DNA of 64,000 nucleotides from Sphingobacterium athyrii (GCF_003071065.1 NZ_QCXX01000012.1:55685-119684); one strand, 5' to 3'; shown: positions 15,475 through 24,073, counted from the stretch's first letter. Notes: generated from the letters alone by a model not told the origin. Numbers and translations are program-made.

Positions 15475-15620
15475 CAAAATATCATGGTAACAACATGAAT
15501 AATTTGTGGTACTTTGCGGCTAAGTTGCTGTGCATCATGATTCCGCGCTGGACAGCAGCGATATAACCGTTGAAGACCAGACCGGCCAACACTAAATAAG
15601 TAACCGTATTAACCATACAG

Positions 15621-17048
15621 ATGGAGAAACAGGATAACAAGGATTCGAAACAATTAAAAAGGGGACTACAAAATAGACATATTCAGCTGATCGCTCTCGG
15701 CGGTGCCATTGGAACAGGATTGTTTCTGGGAATCGGAAAAGCAGCGACACTGGCAGGACCGGCAGTGATACTCGGTTACGCATTTGCTGGAATAATTGCC
15801 TTTTTCATTATGCGCCAGTTGGGAGAAATGGTAGTTGAGGAACCCGTTTCGGGGAGCTTTAGTTACTTCGCGAATAAATACTGGGGATCTTTTGCCGGCT
15901 ATGCTTCCGGCTGGAACTACTGGGTGCTTTATATTTTAGTGAGCATGGCTGAGTTAACCGCTATCGGTGTATATGTCCAGTTCTGGTGGCCAGAAATCCC
16001 ATTATGGGGATCGAGTTTATTTTTCTTCTTCGCTATCAATGCCCTGAACCTTGCTTCTGTAAAAATTTATGGCGAGACCGAATTTTGGTTTTCGATCATC
16101 AAGGTTGTGGCTATTATTGCCATGATTGTATTTGGAGTCTATCTCTTGGTCAGTGGCACCGGTGGCGAGCAGGCGAGCCTGAGTAACCTGACATCTCATG
16201 GCGGCTTCTTCCCGAAAGGCTGGTTTAACCAGACCGGAGACGGAAGTTATGAAGGATTGCTATCGGCCTTGGCACTGATCATGTTTTCCTTTGGCGGACT
16301 AGAATTGGTCGGCATCACCGCAGCGGAAGCCGAACACCCTGAAAAAAATATCCCAAAAGCCACCAATCAGGTCATCTATCGGATCCTAATCTTTTACGTC
16401 GGTGCGCTAATTATCCTATTTTCGCTCACCCCGTGGACAAATATCACAGCCGATACCAGCCCCTTTGTTCTGGTCTTTGACAAGCTCAATGGTTTTGAGT
16501 TTAGCCTATTTGGAAAAACATTCCAGTTCACAAAAATTATAGCCAACGCACTCAACCTGATTGTTCTTACTGCGGCCTTATCGGTGTATAACAGTAGTGT
16601 ATATAGTAATAGCAGAATGCTCTACGGTCTCGCTGAGCAGGGTAACGCCCCTAAGTTTTTATCCAAACTCAACAAAAACCACGCACCTATCAATGCTATT
16701 CTAGTTTCGGCGGTGTTTGCCGCAATCTGTGTTTTCATCAATTATGTCGCTCCAAAAAATGCATTGGAGATCCTGATGTCGCTGGTCGTATCTTCACTGA
16801 TTATCAACTGGGTAATGATTTCAATTACACATTTGTATTTTAGAAAAAATAAACTCGATGTACATGTTCAAACGAAATTCCCTTCGTTTCTCTATCCATT
16901 GAGCAATTACATCTGTCTGATCTTTCTGATTGCTGTACTGGGCATTATGTGGATAACAGGCATGAAACTGCCGGTTGAACTGATTCCCGTCTGGCTCGTA
17001 TTATTATATCTCAGCTATGTATTGATCAAAAGAAAAAATAAGGATTAA
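15621..17048 (+). CDS. Amino-acid permease of the APC superfamily (AAT type)
   Basis: 475 residues, about twelve membrane helices. After a short polar start, RHIQLIALGGAIGTGLFLG (about 19-37) is the unwound helix 1 signature of AAT-family permeases such as AroP, PheP, ProY and CycA; FSYFANKYWGSFAGYASGWNYW is clipped here to the region 80-98, where the SFAGYASGWNYW motif is also typical. A SFGGLELVGITAAEAEHP motif lies near 228-245. The protein imports an amino acid with H+. The substrate cannot be read from sequence. It stands alone between two terminators, behind a long leader with an inverted repeat. Confidence 0.92.
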   Translation: MEKQDNKDSKQLKRGLQNRHIQLIALGGAIGTGLFLGIGKAATLAGPAVILGYAFAGIIAFFIMRQLGEMVVEEPVSGSFSYFANKYWGSFAGYASGWNYWVLYILVSMAELTAIGVYVQFWWPEIPLWGSSLFFFFAINALNLASVKIYGETEFWFSIIKVVAIIAMIVFGVYLLVSGTGGEQASLSNLTSHGGFFPKGWFNQTGDGSYEGLLSALALIMFSFGGLELVGITAAEAEHPEKNIPKATNQVIYRILIFYVGALIILFSLTPWTNITADTSPFVLVFDKLNGFEFSLFGKTFQFTKIIANALNLIVLTAALSVYNSSVYSNSRMLYGLAEQGNAPKFLSKLNKNHAPINAILVSAVFAAICVFINYVAPKNALEILMSLVVSSLIINWVMISITHLYFRKNKLDVHVQTKFPSFLYPLSNYICLIFLIAVLGIMWITGMKLPVELIPVWLVLLYLSYVLIKRKNKD

Positions 17049-17103
17049 AAGTCAATTTTAGCGGTTTCATCATTTCAGAAGCCAACGATCTCCGTTCGAA
17101 ATT

Positions 17104-17135
17104 AAGGTCCCGATTGTTTTAGAAATCGGGACCTT
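17104..17135. terminator. Bidirectional terminator between permease and radical SAM gene
   Basis: AAGGTCCCGATT (17104-17115) and AATCGGGACCTT (17124-17135) pair perfectly over 12 bases. T-rich on the right side and A-rich on the left, it can serve both convergent genes. Confidence 0.85.
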
Positions 17136-17142
17136 TATTCTG

Positions 17143-18207
17143 TTAAAATAAGCCCAGTTGCGTACCTGCATCCGGTAAGCGGAAAAGATCTTTTCGCAAG
17201 GAAGGCAAGGTGCCATTCCCCATATATTTTTTGACCGACAATTTAAACAGATGCTGCAGGCTCTCGGCCATATTGCCATCCCCTTTTATCCGTCGTCCGA
17301 AATCAGTGTCATTAATCTTTCCTCCGTGACAAGCCTCGATCCAATGCAATACCTTTTCAGCACGATCCGGATAATTCTGATACAACCAATCTTTAAAGAT
17401 GCCACCGATCTGTCCGTTAAGCCTTACGATGGTATAAGACGCTGTAATTGCTCCTGCATCTGCTCCCGAACGGATCAAATCTGAAATCTCATCGCTATTG
17501 ATTCCCGGAACGATGGGTGCCATCATTAGCATTACCGGTACACCTATCCCAGTCAATCCCTCGATCAGTTTTAACCGCGCTGACGCTGTAGCGGTCCTGG
17601 GTTCCATCTTCTGCCGTACCTCTTCACGTAGCGAATTAATGGTCACTGCAACGGATACCAGATTCAGTGCTGCAAGTTCGCGCAAGAGATCAAAATCTCT
17701 TCGCATCAATACATTCTTGCTGATAATGGAAACGGGATTCCTGTATTTAAGCATCAATTCTAAAAGCGAACGTGTGATCCCCAATTTTCTCTCAATAGGT
17801 TGATAGCAATCCGTATTGCCGGATAACATAATCAAATCAGGCTGATAGCTCGACTTGCGAAACTCATGTTCCAGGAGCTGCGCCGCATTATGCTTGACCA
17901 GAATTTTACGCTCAAAATCCAGTCCCGCACTAAAGCCCCAGTATTCATGCGAATTGCGGGCATAGCAGTAAATACAACCATGCTCGCAGCCCTGATAAGG
18001 ATTTATAGACCTTTCAAAGCGCAGGTCTGGACTATTGGATTTGGAGATAATGGACTTCGGATGCGTCGGAATAAACTGTGTTTTTTCGGCCCCAAGAAAT
18101 TCCTCGTCCAACCCTTCAATGTGCTCCTGCACATACTGGTTAGAAAAAAATTTGTTATTGGGATTGATCTGTGCCCCCCTGCCCTTAAAATATTCTGACG
18201 GATTCAT
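17143..18207 (-). CDS. Radical SAM protein, PA0069/Rv2578c type
   Basis: 354 residues. The cluster motif CEHGCIYCYAR gives Cys 74, 78 and 81 (CxxxCxxC), which bind the 4Fe-4S cluster and S-adenosylmethionine. The preceding RSINPYQGC and the following HEYWGFSAGLDFERKILVK are characteristic of the PA0069 / Rv2578c subgroup, related to spore photoproduct lyase, whose substrate is not established. Further conserved parts are LIMLSGNTDCYQPIE near 124-138 and APIVPGINSDEI near 226-237. No partner enzyme lies nearby; the next gene downstream is convergent. Family call is firm, reaction is unknown. Confidence 0.9.
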   Translation of the reverse strand: MNPSEYFKGRGAQINPNNKFFSNQYVQEHIEGLDEEFLGAEKTQFIPTHPKSIISKSNSPDLRFERSINPYQGCEHGCIYCYARNSHEYWGFSAGLDFERKILVKHNAAQLLEHEFRKSSYQPDLIMLSGNTDCYQPIERKLGITRSLLELMLKYRNPVSIISKNVLMRRDFDLLRELAALNLVSVAVTINSLREEVRQKMEPRTATASARLKLIEGLTGIGVPVMLMMAPIVPGINSDEISDLIRSGADAGAITASYTIVRLNGQIGGIFKDWLYQNYPDRAEKVLHWIEACHGGKINDTDFGRRIKGDGNMAESLQHLFKLSVKKYMGNGTLPSLRKDLFRLPDAGTQLGLF

Positions 18208-18267
18208 AATTTAAAATTACTAAAATTATTAGTAATATTCAAACTAAAAAATAAGTGCTGGAATTTA

Positions 18268-19338
18268 TCAGTTGACGCTATGAGGTAAATATTGACCCTC
18301 CATCCATTTAATCGCGGCTTTTATCTTTTCATCATCTTTCAATGACGGGAAATTATCTCCGCCTAAAATATGAATATCAGGAACAAATTTGTCCCCATAT
18401 ACTTGGTTATTATTATCCCTGGCATAGCCTGCAGAATACGTAAAGGAAACTCCGTCCGAAAGGTGATGAAGATCTGTCATTGTAAGATAGCCAGCGGTAG
18501 GTTCACCTATAAATTTTGCATCTTTAATCTTTCTCAAGGCAACTGCTGTCTGTTCTCCGGCGCTACCTGTTATCGGCCCTGTAATCACAACAATCTTTTT
18601 CCCTTTAAAGGAACAGCTGTGCAGCGATGTACTTACCTGTTTTGTGTTGTTAATATAAATACTGCCGTTAACAAGTCTAATTTGCTCATCTTTCGAACCA
18701 GTATTTGTTATACTAAAAAGATTCCCATCGCCTAGCAAAGGTATTAAAGCGCCCAAGTCTATCCAGAGAGTTCCACCCATGCATAACCTTAAATCTACTA
18801 TGAGGCCTTTTAAATCATAATTACTCAGCGAGCATAGTGAATCCTGTAACTGCTGCGCCATTTGTGACACACGTGTTACTGCAATTAAACTATCCTTAGA
18901 TTCCTCGAGCGTGAGCTGTGAGGAAGGAAGTGAAAAATACCCATATTTATGATCAATAACAGCGGTTCGGAATGCATAATTTTCATTAAAAGCATATTGA
19001 TATAAAATAGAGTCCGAAGTTGAGTGCTCATCATTTCGAGAAGATCTGACTGATTTTGTTTTAGTCATAAATATCCCATGCTTGTCACCTAATTCAGTAT
19101 ACAATCTTCGAATTGCCGGAAGAGCCTGTTCGACAGGATCCAGCACAGTACGGTCTAGCGTTTCGGAAGTAGTTATCTTTATACGATTCCAATTCACGCG
19201 GTTTTTATAAATTGATTTTGCCTCTAAAACACGAATGACCGAATCCAATATCGTATTCTGCTGTCCAAAAACGCTAGTTGTAGGACTGAAAATCATTAAG
19301 ATTGCGAGTAAATATAGATTTCTTAAAATTGGCTTCAT
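18268..19338 (-). CDS. Exported S41-family (tail-specific) peptidase
   Basis: 356 residues with a signal peptide (hydrophobic LLAILMIFSPTTSVFGQ, cut near residue 25). The S41 core is recognisable: GLIVDLRLCMGGTLW (about 179-193), the catalytic Ser in GPITGSAGEQTAVAL (about 250-264) and FIGEPTAGYLTM (about 272-283), which precede the Lys-bearing helix in tail-specific proteases. No PDZ domain is obvious, so it resembles the shorter Bacteroidota S41 proteins. It would act in the periplasm or on the surface on an unknown protein substrate. It is a single-gene unit, reading away from the repeat-rich spacer. Confidence 0.85.
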   Translation of the reverse strand: MKPILRNLYLLAILMIFSPTTSVFGQQNTILDSVIRVLEAKSIYKNRVNWNRIKITTSETLDRTVLDPVEQALPAIRRLYTELGDKHGIFMTKTKSVRSSRNDEHSTSDSILYQYAFNENYAFRTAVIDHKYGYFSLPSSQLTLEESKDSLIAVTRVSQMAQQLQDSLCSLSNYDLKGLIVDLRLCMGGTLWIDLGALIPLLGDGNLFSITNTGSKDEQIRLVNGSIYINNTKQVSTSLHSCSFKGKKIVVITGPITGSAGEQTAVALRKIKDAKFIGEPTAGYLTMTDLHHLSDGVSFTYSAGYARDNNNQVYGDKFVPDIHILGGDNFPSLKDDEKIKAAIKWMEGQYLPHSVN

Positions 19339-19558
19339 GGATTTAATAAGTCATTTCCTTACATCCAACGGATATACGTCCAAAAAACAATGATCTCAAC
19401 GAAAAATACAATTTTATTTTCTACTGCACAAGTAAATGTAGTAGAAAATCCCCCCACTCATTAACATCTTATCGGAGCTTAGAACACTAAAAAACATTTT
19501 TAGCATTGATGATTTGAGTTTCGGTATTTTGGTTCATTTTCAAATAGTTCTTGATCTT

Positions 19559-19616
19559 CCATAATTGCTCAAATAAAAAGCAATTATGGCCGATTATTGC
19601 TTTTTATTTGAGCAAT
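19559..19616. repeat. Nested, mutually exclusive inverted repeats
   Basis: A perfect 21-base inverted repeat has arms 19564-19584 and 19596-19616 with an 11-base loop. Its left arm is itself part of a smaller perfect hairpin: CCATAATTGCT (19559-19569) and AGCAATTATGG (19579-19589) with a 9-base loop. ATTGCT/AGCAAT occurs four times. The large and small hairpins cannot form together. It lies in the gene-poor stretch 19339-19886. Confidence 0.75.
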
Positions 19617-19719
19617 AAATTAAAGTTCCCATGATCACAATTTTCAACGCGCTTAAAATGCTAAAAAACAATTATGGATACAGCCTAGCCCACTTTTCCA
19701 TATTCCAGATATAGATAAG

Positions 19720-19836
19720 ATGGAGCTGCTTCAATTACCCGTTGAAGATGTCTATGAAATAGTCCTTTATGAAAATAGCTTAGCTCTATTGTCTACCAGA
19801 GATTGGATCGAACAAATAAAAATCCCTATACTGTAG
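19720..19836 (+). pseudogene. Possible coding remnant, 38 codons
   Basis: An ATG at 19720 opens a frame of 38 codons (MELLQLPVEDVYEIVLYENS and onward, then STRDWIEQIKIPIL) that ends at TAG 19834-19836, inside the left arm of the next terminator. The frame stays open upstream to about 19655 without another ATG. The composition (charged and hydrophobic residues in helix-like spacing) looks like real protein, perhaps the C-terminus of a small regulator, but no family is recognised. It may be the end of a decayed gene in this spacer, or a chance frame. Confidence 0.3.
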
Positions 19837-19852
19837 CTACAGTATAGGGATT
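19821..19852 (-). terminator. Terminator of mnmA, perfect 32-base palindrome
   Basis: Two 16-base arms (19821-19836 and 19837-19852) pair with no spacer; the core is CTGTAGCTACAG. On the minus strand it is followed by a T run (complement of 19816-19821), so it ends transcripts coming from mnmA. Confidence 0.85.
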
Positions 19853-19886
19853 AGAATTCTTATGCTGAATTTTGGATCAGTTTTTA

Positions 19887-20978
19887 CTATTTCATTAAGA
19901 AACCACCTCCTAAGAGATCATTTCCTTCGTAGAATACAGCCGACTGTCCGGGCGCGATACCTTTTACATTATGCACAAAATCTATACGTACTTTATCGCC
20001 CTCTTGTGAGATTGTCGACAAAGCACCGGAGTCTTTATAACGTACTTTCGAAATAGCTTCCATCGGTTGGTCAAGACCTGCATATTTCACGAAGTTTACA
20101 TTCCGGACGTAAGCGTGTGACTTTTCAAGTTCATGCTCCTCTCCCAATACCACGGTATTACTTTCAGGAAGAATTTCGATCACAAACATGGGTTTACCCA
20201 AAGCAATGCCCAAACCTTTACGTTGACCGATGGTAAAATATGGGTAGCCAATATGCTTACCAACAACTGTTCCGTCTGAAAGGATAAAATTGCCCGGACC
20301 GATCTGTTGATCCAATGTAGGCACTTTATGTCTCAGAAACGCGCGGTAGTCGTTATCCGGCACAAAGCAGATCTCGTAGCTTTCCGATTTATTGGCAAGT
20401 TCCTTCTGTCCCATGTCAAGCGCCATCTGACGGATTTCCTTTTTCGTGAAGGAGCCCAATGGGAACTGTGTACGCGCTAGGTTTTCCTGCGATACTCCCC
20501 ATAGGACGTAGGATTGATCCTTATTTTCATCCTTACCCTTTGATATCACATAACGGCCATTATCGTGCATACGGATATTGGCATAGTGGCCCGTAGCGAT
20601 AAATTCACAATCCAGTTTATCGGCACGTTTCATCAAAGCTTCCCATTTAATGTGGGTATTACAAAGAACACAAGGATTGGGTGTACGCCCAGCAATATAT
20701 TCCTCTACAAAATTATCAATTACAAAGTCTCCAAACTCATCGCGTATATCTAATATATAATGAGGGAAACCATAGTTTACGGCTAATGTACGAGCGTCGT
20801 TGATACTGTCGAGGCTACAACATCCCGTCTCCTTAGATGAACCACCCGCGGACGCATAATCCCAAGTCTTCATCGTAATACCTATGACCTCATATCCTTG
20901 TTCGTGGAGCATGACAGAAGCAACGGAGCTATCGACCCCTCCACTCATTGCAACTAAAACTCTTCCTCTTTTACTCAT
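19887..20978 (-). CDS. mnmA: tRNA-specific 2-thiouridylase
   Basis: 363 residues, full length. The PP-loop SGGVDSS lies at residues 12-18. The catalytic pair is Cys 106 in NPCVLCN and Cys 204 in YEICFVPD; ATGHYA (128-133) is also diagnostic. The enzyme adds sulfur to uridine 34 of tRNAs for Lys, Glu and Gln, with ATP and a persulfide donor. The start MSKRGRVLVAMSGGVDSS is the expected one. It is a single-gene unit with a strong terminator and lies next to a tRNA pair, but co-transcription is not possible because those are on the other strand. Confidence 0.97.
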   Translation of the reverse strand: MSKRGRVLVAMSGGVDSSVASVMLHEQGYEVIGITMKTWDYASAGGSSKETGCCSLDSINDARTLAVNYGFPHYILDIRDEFGDFVIDNFVEEYIAGRTPNPCVLCNTHIKWEALMKRADKLDCEFIATGHYANIRMHDNGRYVISKGKDENKDQSYVLWGVSQENLARTQFPLGSFTKKEIRQMALDMGQKELANKSESYEICFVPDNDYRAFLRHKVPTLDQQIGPGNFILSDGTVVGKHIGYPYFTIGQRKGLGIALGKPMFVIEILPESNTVVLGEEHELEKSHAYVRNVNFVKYAGLDQPMEAISKVRYKDSGALSTISQEGDKVRIDFVHNVKGIAPGQSAVFYEGNDLLGGGFLMK

Positions 20979-21166
20979 CGCTATTTATTGAAATGCAAAG
21001 ATACAGCTTATTCCTTTTTCTCTATGTTAGTTTCTTGTAATTTTATCTCAATCAAAATCAACACTTTCGAAAAAAGAGGAAAAATAATCCACATAAAAAT
21101 TTTAGAATTCAAATTATCACACTATATTTGCATCGCAATAGGGGAACAAACCCATAGCAAAAAAGC

Positions 21167-21239
21167 GGTGCCATAGCTCAGCTGGTAGAGCAAAGGACTG
21201 AAAATCCTTGTGTCCCTGGTTCGAACCCAGGTGGCACCA
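21167..21239 (+). tRNA. tRNA-Phe (GAA), copy 1
   Basis: 73 bases. Acceptor arms GGTGCCA and TGGCACC pair fully, discriminator A at 21239; D loop AGCTCAGCTGGTAGAGC, anticodon loop CTGAAAA with anticodon GAA, T loop TTCGAAC. CCA is not encoded. Identical to the second copy 43 bases downstream. Confidence 0.97.
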
Positions 21240-21281
21240 CGCTTCAATCTGATGATCACAGATTTAAATAAAAGGTCAACT

Positions 21282-21354
21282 GGTGCCATAGCTCAGCTGG
21301 TAGAGCAAAGGACTGAAAATCCTTGTGTCCCTGGTTCGAACCCAGGTGGCACCA
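21282..21354 (+). tRNA. tRNA-Phe (GAA), copy 2
   Basis: Same 73-base sequence as the copy at 21167-21239, with anticodon GAA and full arm pairing. Both copies appear to share one transcript that ends at the terminator directly downstream. Confidence 0.97.
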
Positions 21355-21355
21355 C

Positions 21356-21389
21356 AAAAAAAGCTTGTTCAAATGAACAAGCTTTTTTT
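21356..21389. terminator. Terminator after the tRNA-Phe pair
   Basis: Sixteen-base arms 21356-21371 and 21374-21389 around a 2-base centre, with core AAGCTTGTTCA / TGAACAAGCTT and long A and T runs. It also lies five bases from the convergent fucose dehydrogenase stop and can serve both strands. Confidence 0.9.
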
Positions 21390-21393
21390 GTTG

Positions 21394-22182
21394 CTACTCC
21401 GCGATAATCGAACGATCTAAATGAACATAACCGCCATCAACGTGGATCAATTGTCCCGTCGTATGGCTTGACTTATCAGACAGTAAGAATACGGTGGTAT
21501 CCGCAATTTCTTCTGCTGTTGTCATACGGTGTTCTAAAGGAATACGATCTGTGATCTTTTTCAAAGTTTCCGCTGGATTTGACAAAGTTTGTATCCAGGT
21601 ATCGTATTGTGGCGTTGCGCATTCGGCAACAATAATCGCATTTACACGGATGGAATAAGGCAACAGTTCTACCGCCCATTCACGTGTCAGCGCATTCCGT
21701 CCACCATTGGAAGCGGCATAGGCCGAAGTATTGCCCTGTCCGGTTTCTCCTGTTTTGGAAGAAATATTGACGATACTACCTTTAGATGCTTTCAGGGCGT
21801 CGAGGGCGTGATGCGCCATTAAATAATAATGGATCAGGTTTTTATGGAGTGAGGCTACAAATTTTTCGTAATTACCAGAAGCTAAGCCTACCCCATCATT
21901 TTGTCCTGCATTATTCACTAAACCATCGATACGACCATAGACCTCCAGTGTCTTTTGTACTGCTTTTTCACAATCTTCAGGTTTGGACAATTCAGCTTCG
22001 ATACACAAAGCATCAATCCCAAACTGTTTCACCTCTTCCCTGACTTTCTCGTTGTCGGCCTGCTTACGTCCAACAATGACAGGAATAGCCTGCTCCCTGG
22101 CCAAAGCATGCACAACAGCACGTCCGATCCCCTTCGCGCCCCCCGTAACAATAACAACTTTATCTTTTAAATGAAGATCCAT
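21394..22182 (-). CDS. SDR-family sugar dehydrogenase, probable L-fucose dehydrogenase (FucX-like)
   Basis: 262 residues. The Rossmann glycine motif is TGGAKGIGR (about 13-21), followed by NNAGQNDG (about 90-97) and the active-site region with Ser in GSIVNISSKTG (about 135-145). The catalytic Tyr lies in SAYAASNGGRNAL, but the residue four after Tyr is Asn, not the usual Lys. The end (DGGYVHLD) is standard SDR. It likely oxidises L-fucose to L-fuconolactone with NAD(P)+, the first step of the cluster. It is 135 bases beyond a terminator that closes the main operon, so it may have its own promoter. Substrate is inferred from neighbours. Confidence 0.82.
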   Translation of the reverse strand: MDLHLKDKVVIVTGGAKGIGRAVVHALAREQAIPVIVGRKQADNEKVREEVKQFGIDALCIEAELSKPEDCEKAVQKTLEVYGRIDGLVNNAGQNDGVGLASGNYEKFVASLHKNLIHYYLMAHHALDALKASKGSIVNISSKTGETGQGNTSAYAASNGGRNALTREWAVELLPYSIRVNAIIVAECATPQYDTWIQTLSNPAETLKKITDRIPLEHRMTTAEEIADTTVFLLSDKSSHTTGQLIHVDGGYVHLDRSIIAE

Positions 22183-22317
22183 AATAATTTTATTGAATTG
22201 TGTGTTTCATTGATGCCTCCAACCTGTCCGCATCCATGAATTCGTTTCACTGGTTATTGATTAAAACCTATGTCGACAACCTCGCGTTATTTATTCCCGC
22301 TATTTGGCTGTCTTAAA

Positions 22318-22357
22318 AAATCAGTATGCATTCTTTCCCTTTCATGCATACTGATTT
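22318..22357 (-). terminator. Terminator at the end of the main fucose operon
   Basis: Arms AAATCAGTATGCAT (22318-22331) and ATGCATACTGATTT (22344-22357) pair perfectly over 14 bases. On the minus strand it ends in six T. It separates the lactonase gene from the downstream dehydrogenase. Confidence 0.88.
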
Positions 22358-22362
22358 CTTTC

Positions 22363-23190
22363 TTATAAATTATATACACGTATAGCATTCTCAGCCCAAA
22401 ACGCCTTTTTTTCCGATGCTGTAAAGCTGCCCAGTTTATCCTCCACAATTGCGATACTTTCTTCATAGGAAGCTGCTAGGAGACATACCGGCCAGTCTGA
22501 ACCATACATAATGCGGTCCTTTCCAAAACGTTGAAAAATATGTTCGATATATTGTGTAAAATCATCCAATTTCCATCCTGACCAATCTGCTTCCGTTGCC
22601 AGTCCGGACACTTTACATACGACATTTGGAAAGGCAGCAAGCTTATCGATAAACGCGGCCCAGTCATCAAACTCTTTTGATTTAATGGGCGGTTTGGCGA
22701 TATGATCCAGCACAAACTGCAGGTTTGGATTCTGCTGTACACATTGCAATGTAGCCGCGTAATGACGTGGACGGATCAATAAATCGTAGGTGTAACCAAA
22801 AGCGGCCAGCGCTTTCAACCCGTTCAATACAGCGGGCCGAATCAAAAAATCTGGATCCAACTCCCCCTCAACGACATGACGGAAACCCTTGATTACCGGT
22901 AATTCTTTATAGCTGATCAGCTGTTGCTCAATGTCTTCGGCCTGAAGGTCGATCCAACCGACAACACCTTTGATAAAGGGGTAACTTTTGGATAGCTGCA
23001 CCAGGTAGTTTGTCTCCGCGTCAGACTGATCGGCCTGAACGGCCACACTACCTGCGAATCCATTTCGCTCCAAAACAAACTGCATATCCAAGGGCGTAAA
23101 ATCCCGTTGGATGACCTGCATTTCGTCGGTAATCCAACTGTCTCTAACGGGATCGTATTGCCAAAAATGCTGATGGGTATCTATACGCAT
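22363..23190 (-). CDS. Amidohydrolase-family lactonase, probable L-fuconolactonase
   Basis: 275 residues from the ATG at 23190. The N-terminus MRIDTHQHFWQYDP carries the metal-binding HxH of the amidohydrolase_2 superfamily; further motifs are VLDHIAKPPI (about 165-174) and MYGSDWPVCLL (about 234-244, with the conserved Asp). The open frame extends 25 codons further up, but that start would overlap the preceding hydrolase, and only the internal ATG gives the typical N-terminus. The enzyme should open L-fucono-1,5-lactone to L-fuconate. It is the last gene before the terminator of the operon. A rhamnono- or galactonolactone role is possible. Confidence 0.87.
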   Translation of the reverse strand: MRIDTHQHFWQYDPVRDSWITDEMQVIQRDFTPLDMQFVLERNGFAGSVAVQADQSDAETNYLVQLSKSYPFIKGVVGWIDLQAEDIEQQLISYKELPVIKGFRHVVEGELDPDFLIRPAVLNGLKALAAFGYTYDLLIRPRHYAATLQCVQQNPNLQFVLDHIAKPPIKSKEFDDWAAFIDKLAAFPNVVCKVSGLATEADWSGWKLDDFTQYIEHIFQRFGKDRIMYGSDWPVCLLAASYEESIAIVEDKLGSFTASEKKAFWAENAIRVYNL

Positions 23191-23215
23191 AATAAAACCT
23201 AAAATGTTAGCTAAA

Positions 23216-24073
23216 TTAATTTTTGGAATAAGCAACCACTGTCTGACGCGACTCGCCGAGGCCATCTGCTCCCAATTCGATCACATCACCTGCTTTTAAA
23301 TAAATTGGAGGATTGAAACCAAGGCCTACACCAGCTGGTGTTCCCGTTGAAATCACGTCACCCGGCAATAGCGTCATAAATTTGGAGACGTAGGATACAA
23401 CATGGGCAATCGAAAAAATTAAATCTTTGGTATTTCCATCCTGATAGGTTTTTCCGTTCACTTTCAACCAGATGCGCACATTATTGATATCCTTGATCTC
23501 TTCTTTGGTGGCCATAAAAGGGCCCATCGGAGCGAAGGTATCACAACCTTTTCCTTTATCCCAGGTGCCACCACGTTCCAACTGATACTCGCGCTCAGAG
23601 ACATCATTGTGCAAGACATAACCCGCCACATAATCCAGCGCTTCATGTTCTTCCACATAAGAAGCTTTTTTACCGATCACAATACAGAACTCCACTTCCC
23701 AGTCTGTCTTTACAGAATCTTTAGGAATCATCACATTGTCGTATGGTCCTATTAAAGAAGTCGTGGATTTCATAAAAATAATAGGTTCAGCAGGAATTGG
23801 GGCATTGGTTTCCTTTGCATGATCCATATAGTTCAATCCGATGCAGACAATTTTGGACGGACGGGCAAAAGGTGCTCCGATACGTTCTTCCTGAGGTATT
23901 TCAATAAGCTTACCTGCATTTGCCTTGACGAATTCTTCCAAACGAGCCAAGCCGTCTTCTGCAAAGAACTGCTCATTGTAATCACCACCAAATGCACTTA
24001 CATCGTAATTTACACCGTCAATCTGAACTCCGATTTTCTCTTTGCCGAAGGCTCCAAAACGTATTAATTTCAT
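23216..24073 (-). CDS. Fumarylacetoacetate hydrolase-family protein, probable 2,4-diketo-3-deoxy-L-fuconate hydrolase
   Basis: 285 residues. The FAH fold is shown by ICIGLNYMDHAKET (about 72-85), DWEVEFCIVIGK (with metal-binding Glu residues, about 123-134), GYVLHNDVSEREYQ (about 151-164), KGCDTFAPMGPF (about 175-186) and LLPGDVISTGTPAGVG (about 236-251). In the non-phosphorylating L-fucose and L-rhamnose routes, an enzyme of this family cleaves the 2,4-diketo acid to pyruvate and L-lactate. The neighbours fit that step. Metal (Mg2+ or Mn2+) dependence is expected. It begins 37 bases after the second dehydrogenase. Confidence 0.87.
   Translation of the reverse strand: MKLIRFGAFGKEKIGVQIDGVNYDVSAFGGDYNEQFFAEDGLARLEEFVKANAGKLIEIPQEERIGAPFARPSKIVCIGLNYMDHAKETNAPIPAEPIIFMKSTTSLIGPYDNVMIPKDSVKTDWEVEFCIVIGKKASYVEEHEALDYVAGYVLHNDVSEREYQLERGGTWDKGKGCDTFAPMGPFMATKEEIKDINNVRIWLKVNGKTYQDGNTKDLIFSIAHVVSYVSKFMTLLPGDVISTGTPAGVGLGFNPPIYLKAGDVIELGADGLGESRQTVVAYSKN

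Noticed and set aside
22363..23265. Lactonase start at 23265
   Set aside because: This start would overlap the upstream hydrolase gene by 50 bases and adds 25 residues unlike the family; the ATG at 23190 gives the HxH N-terminus.
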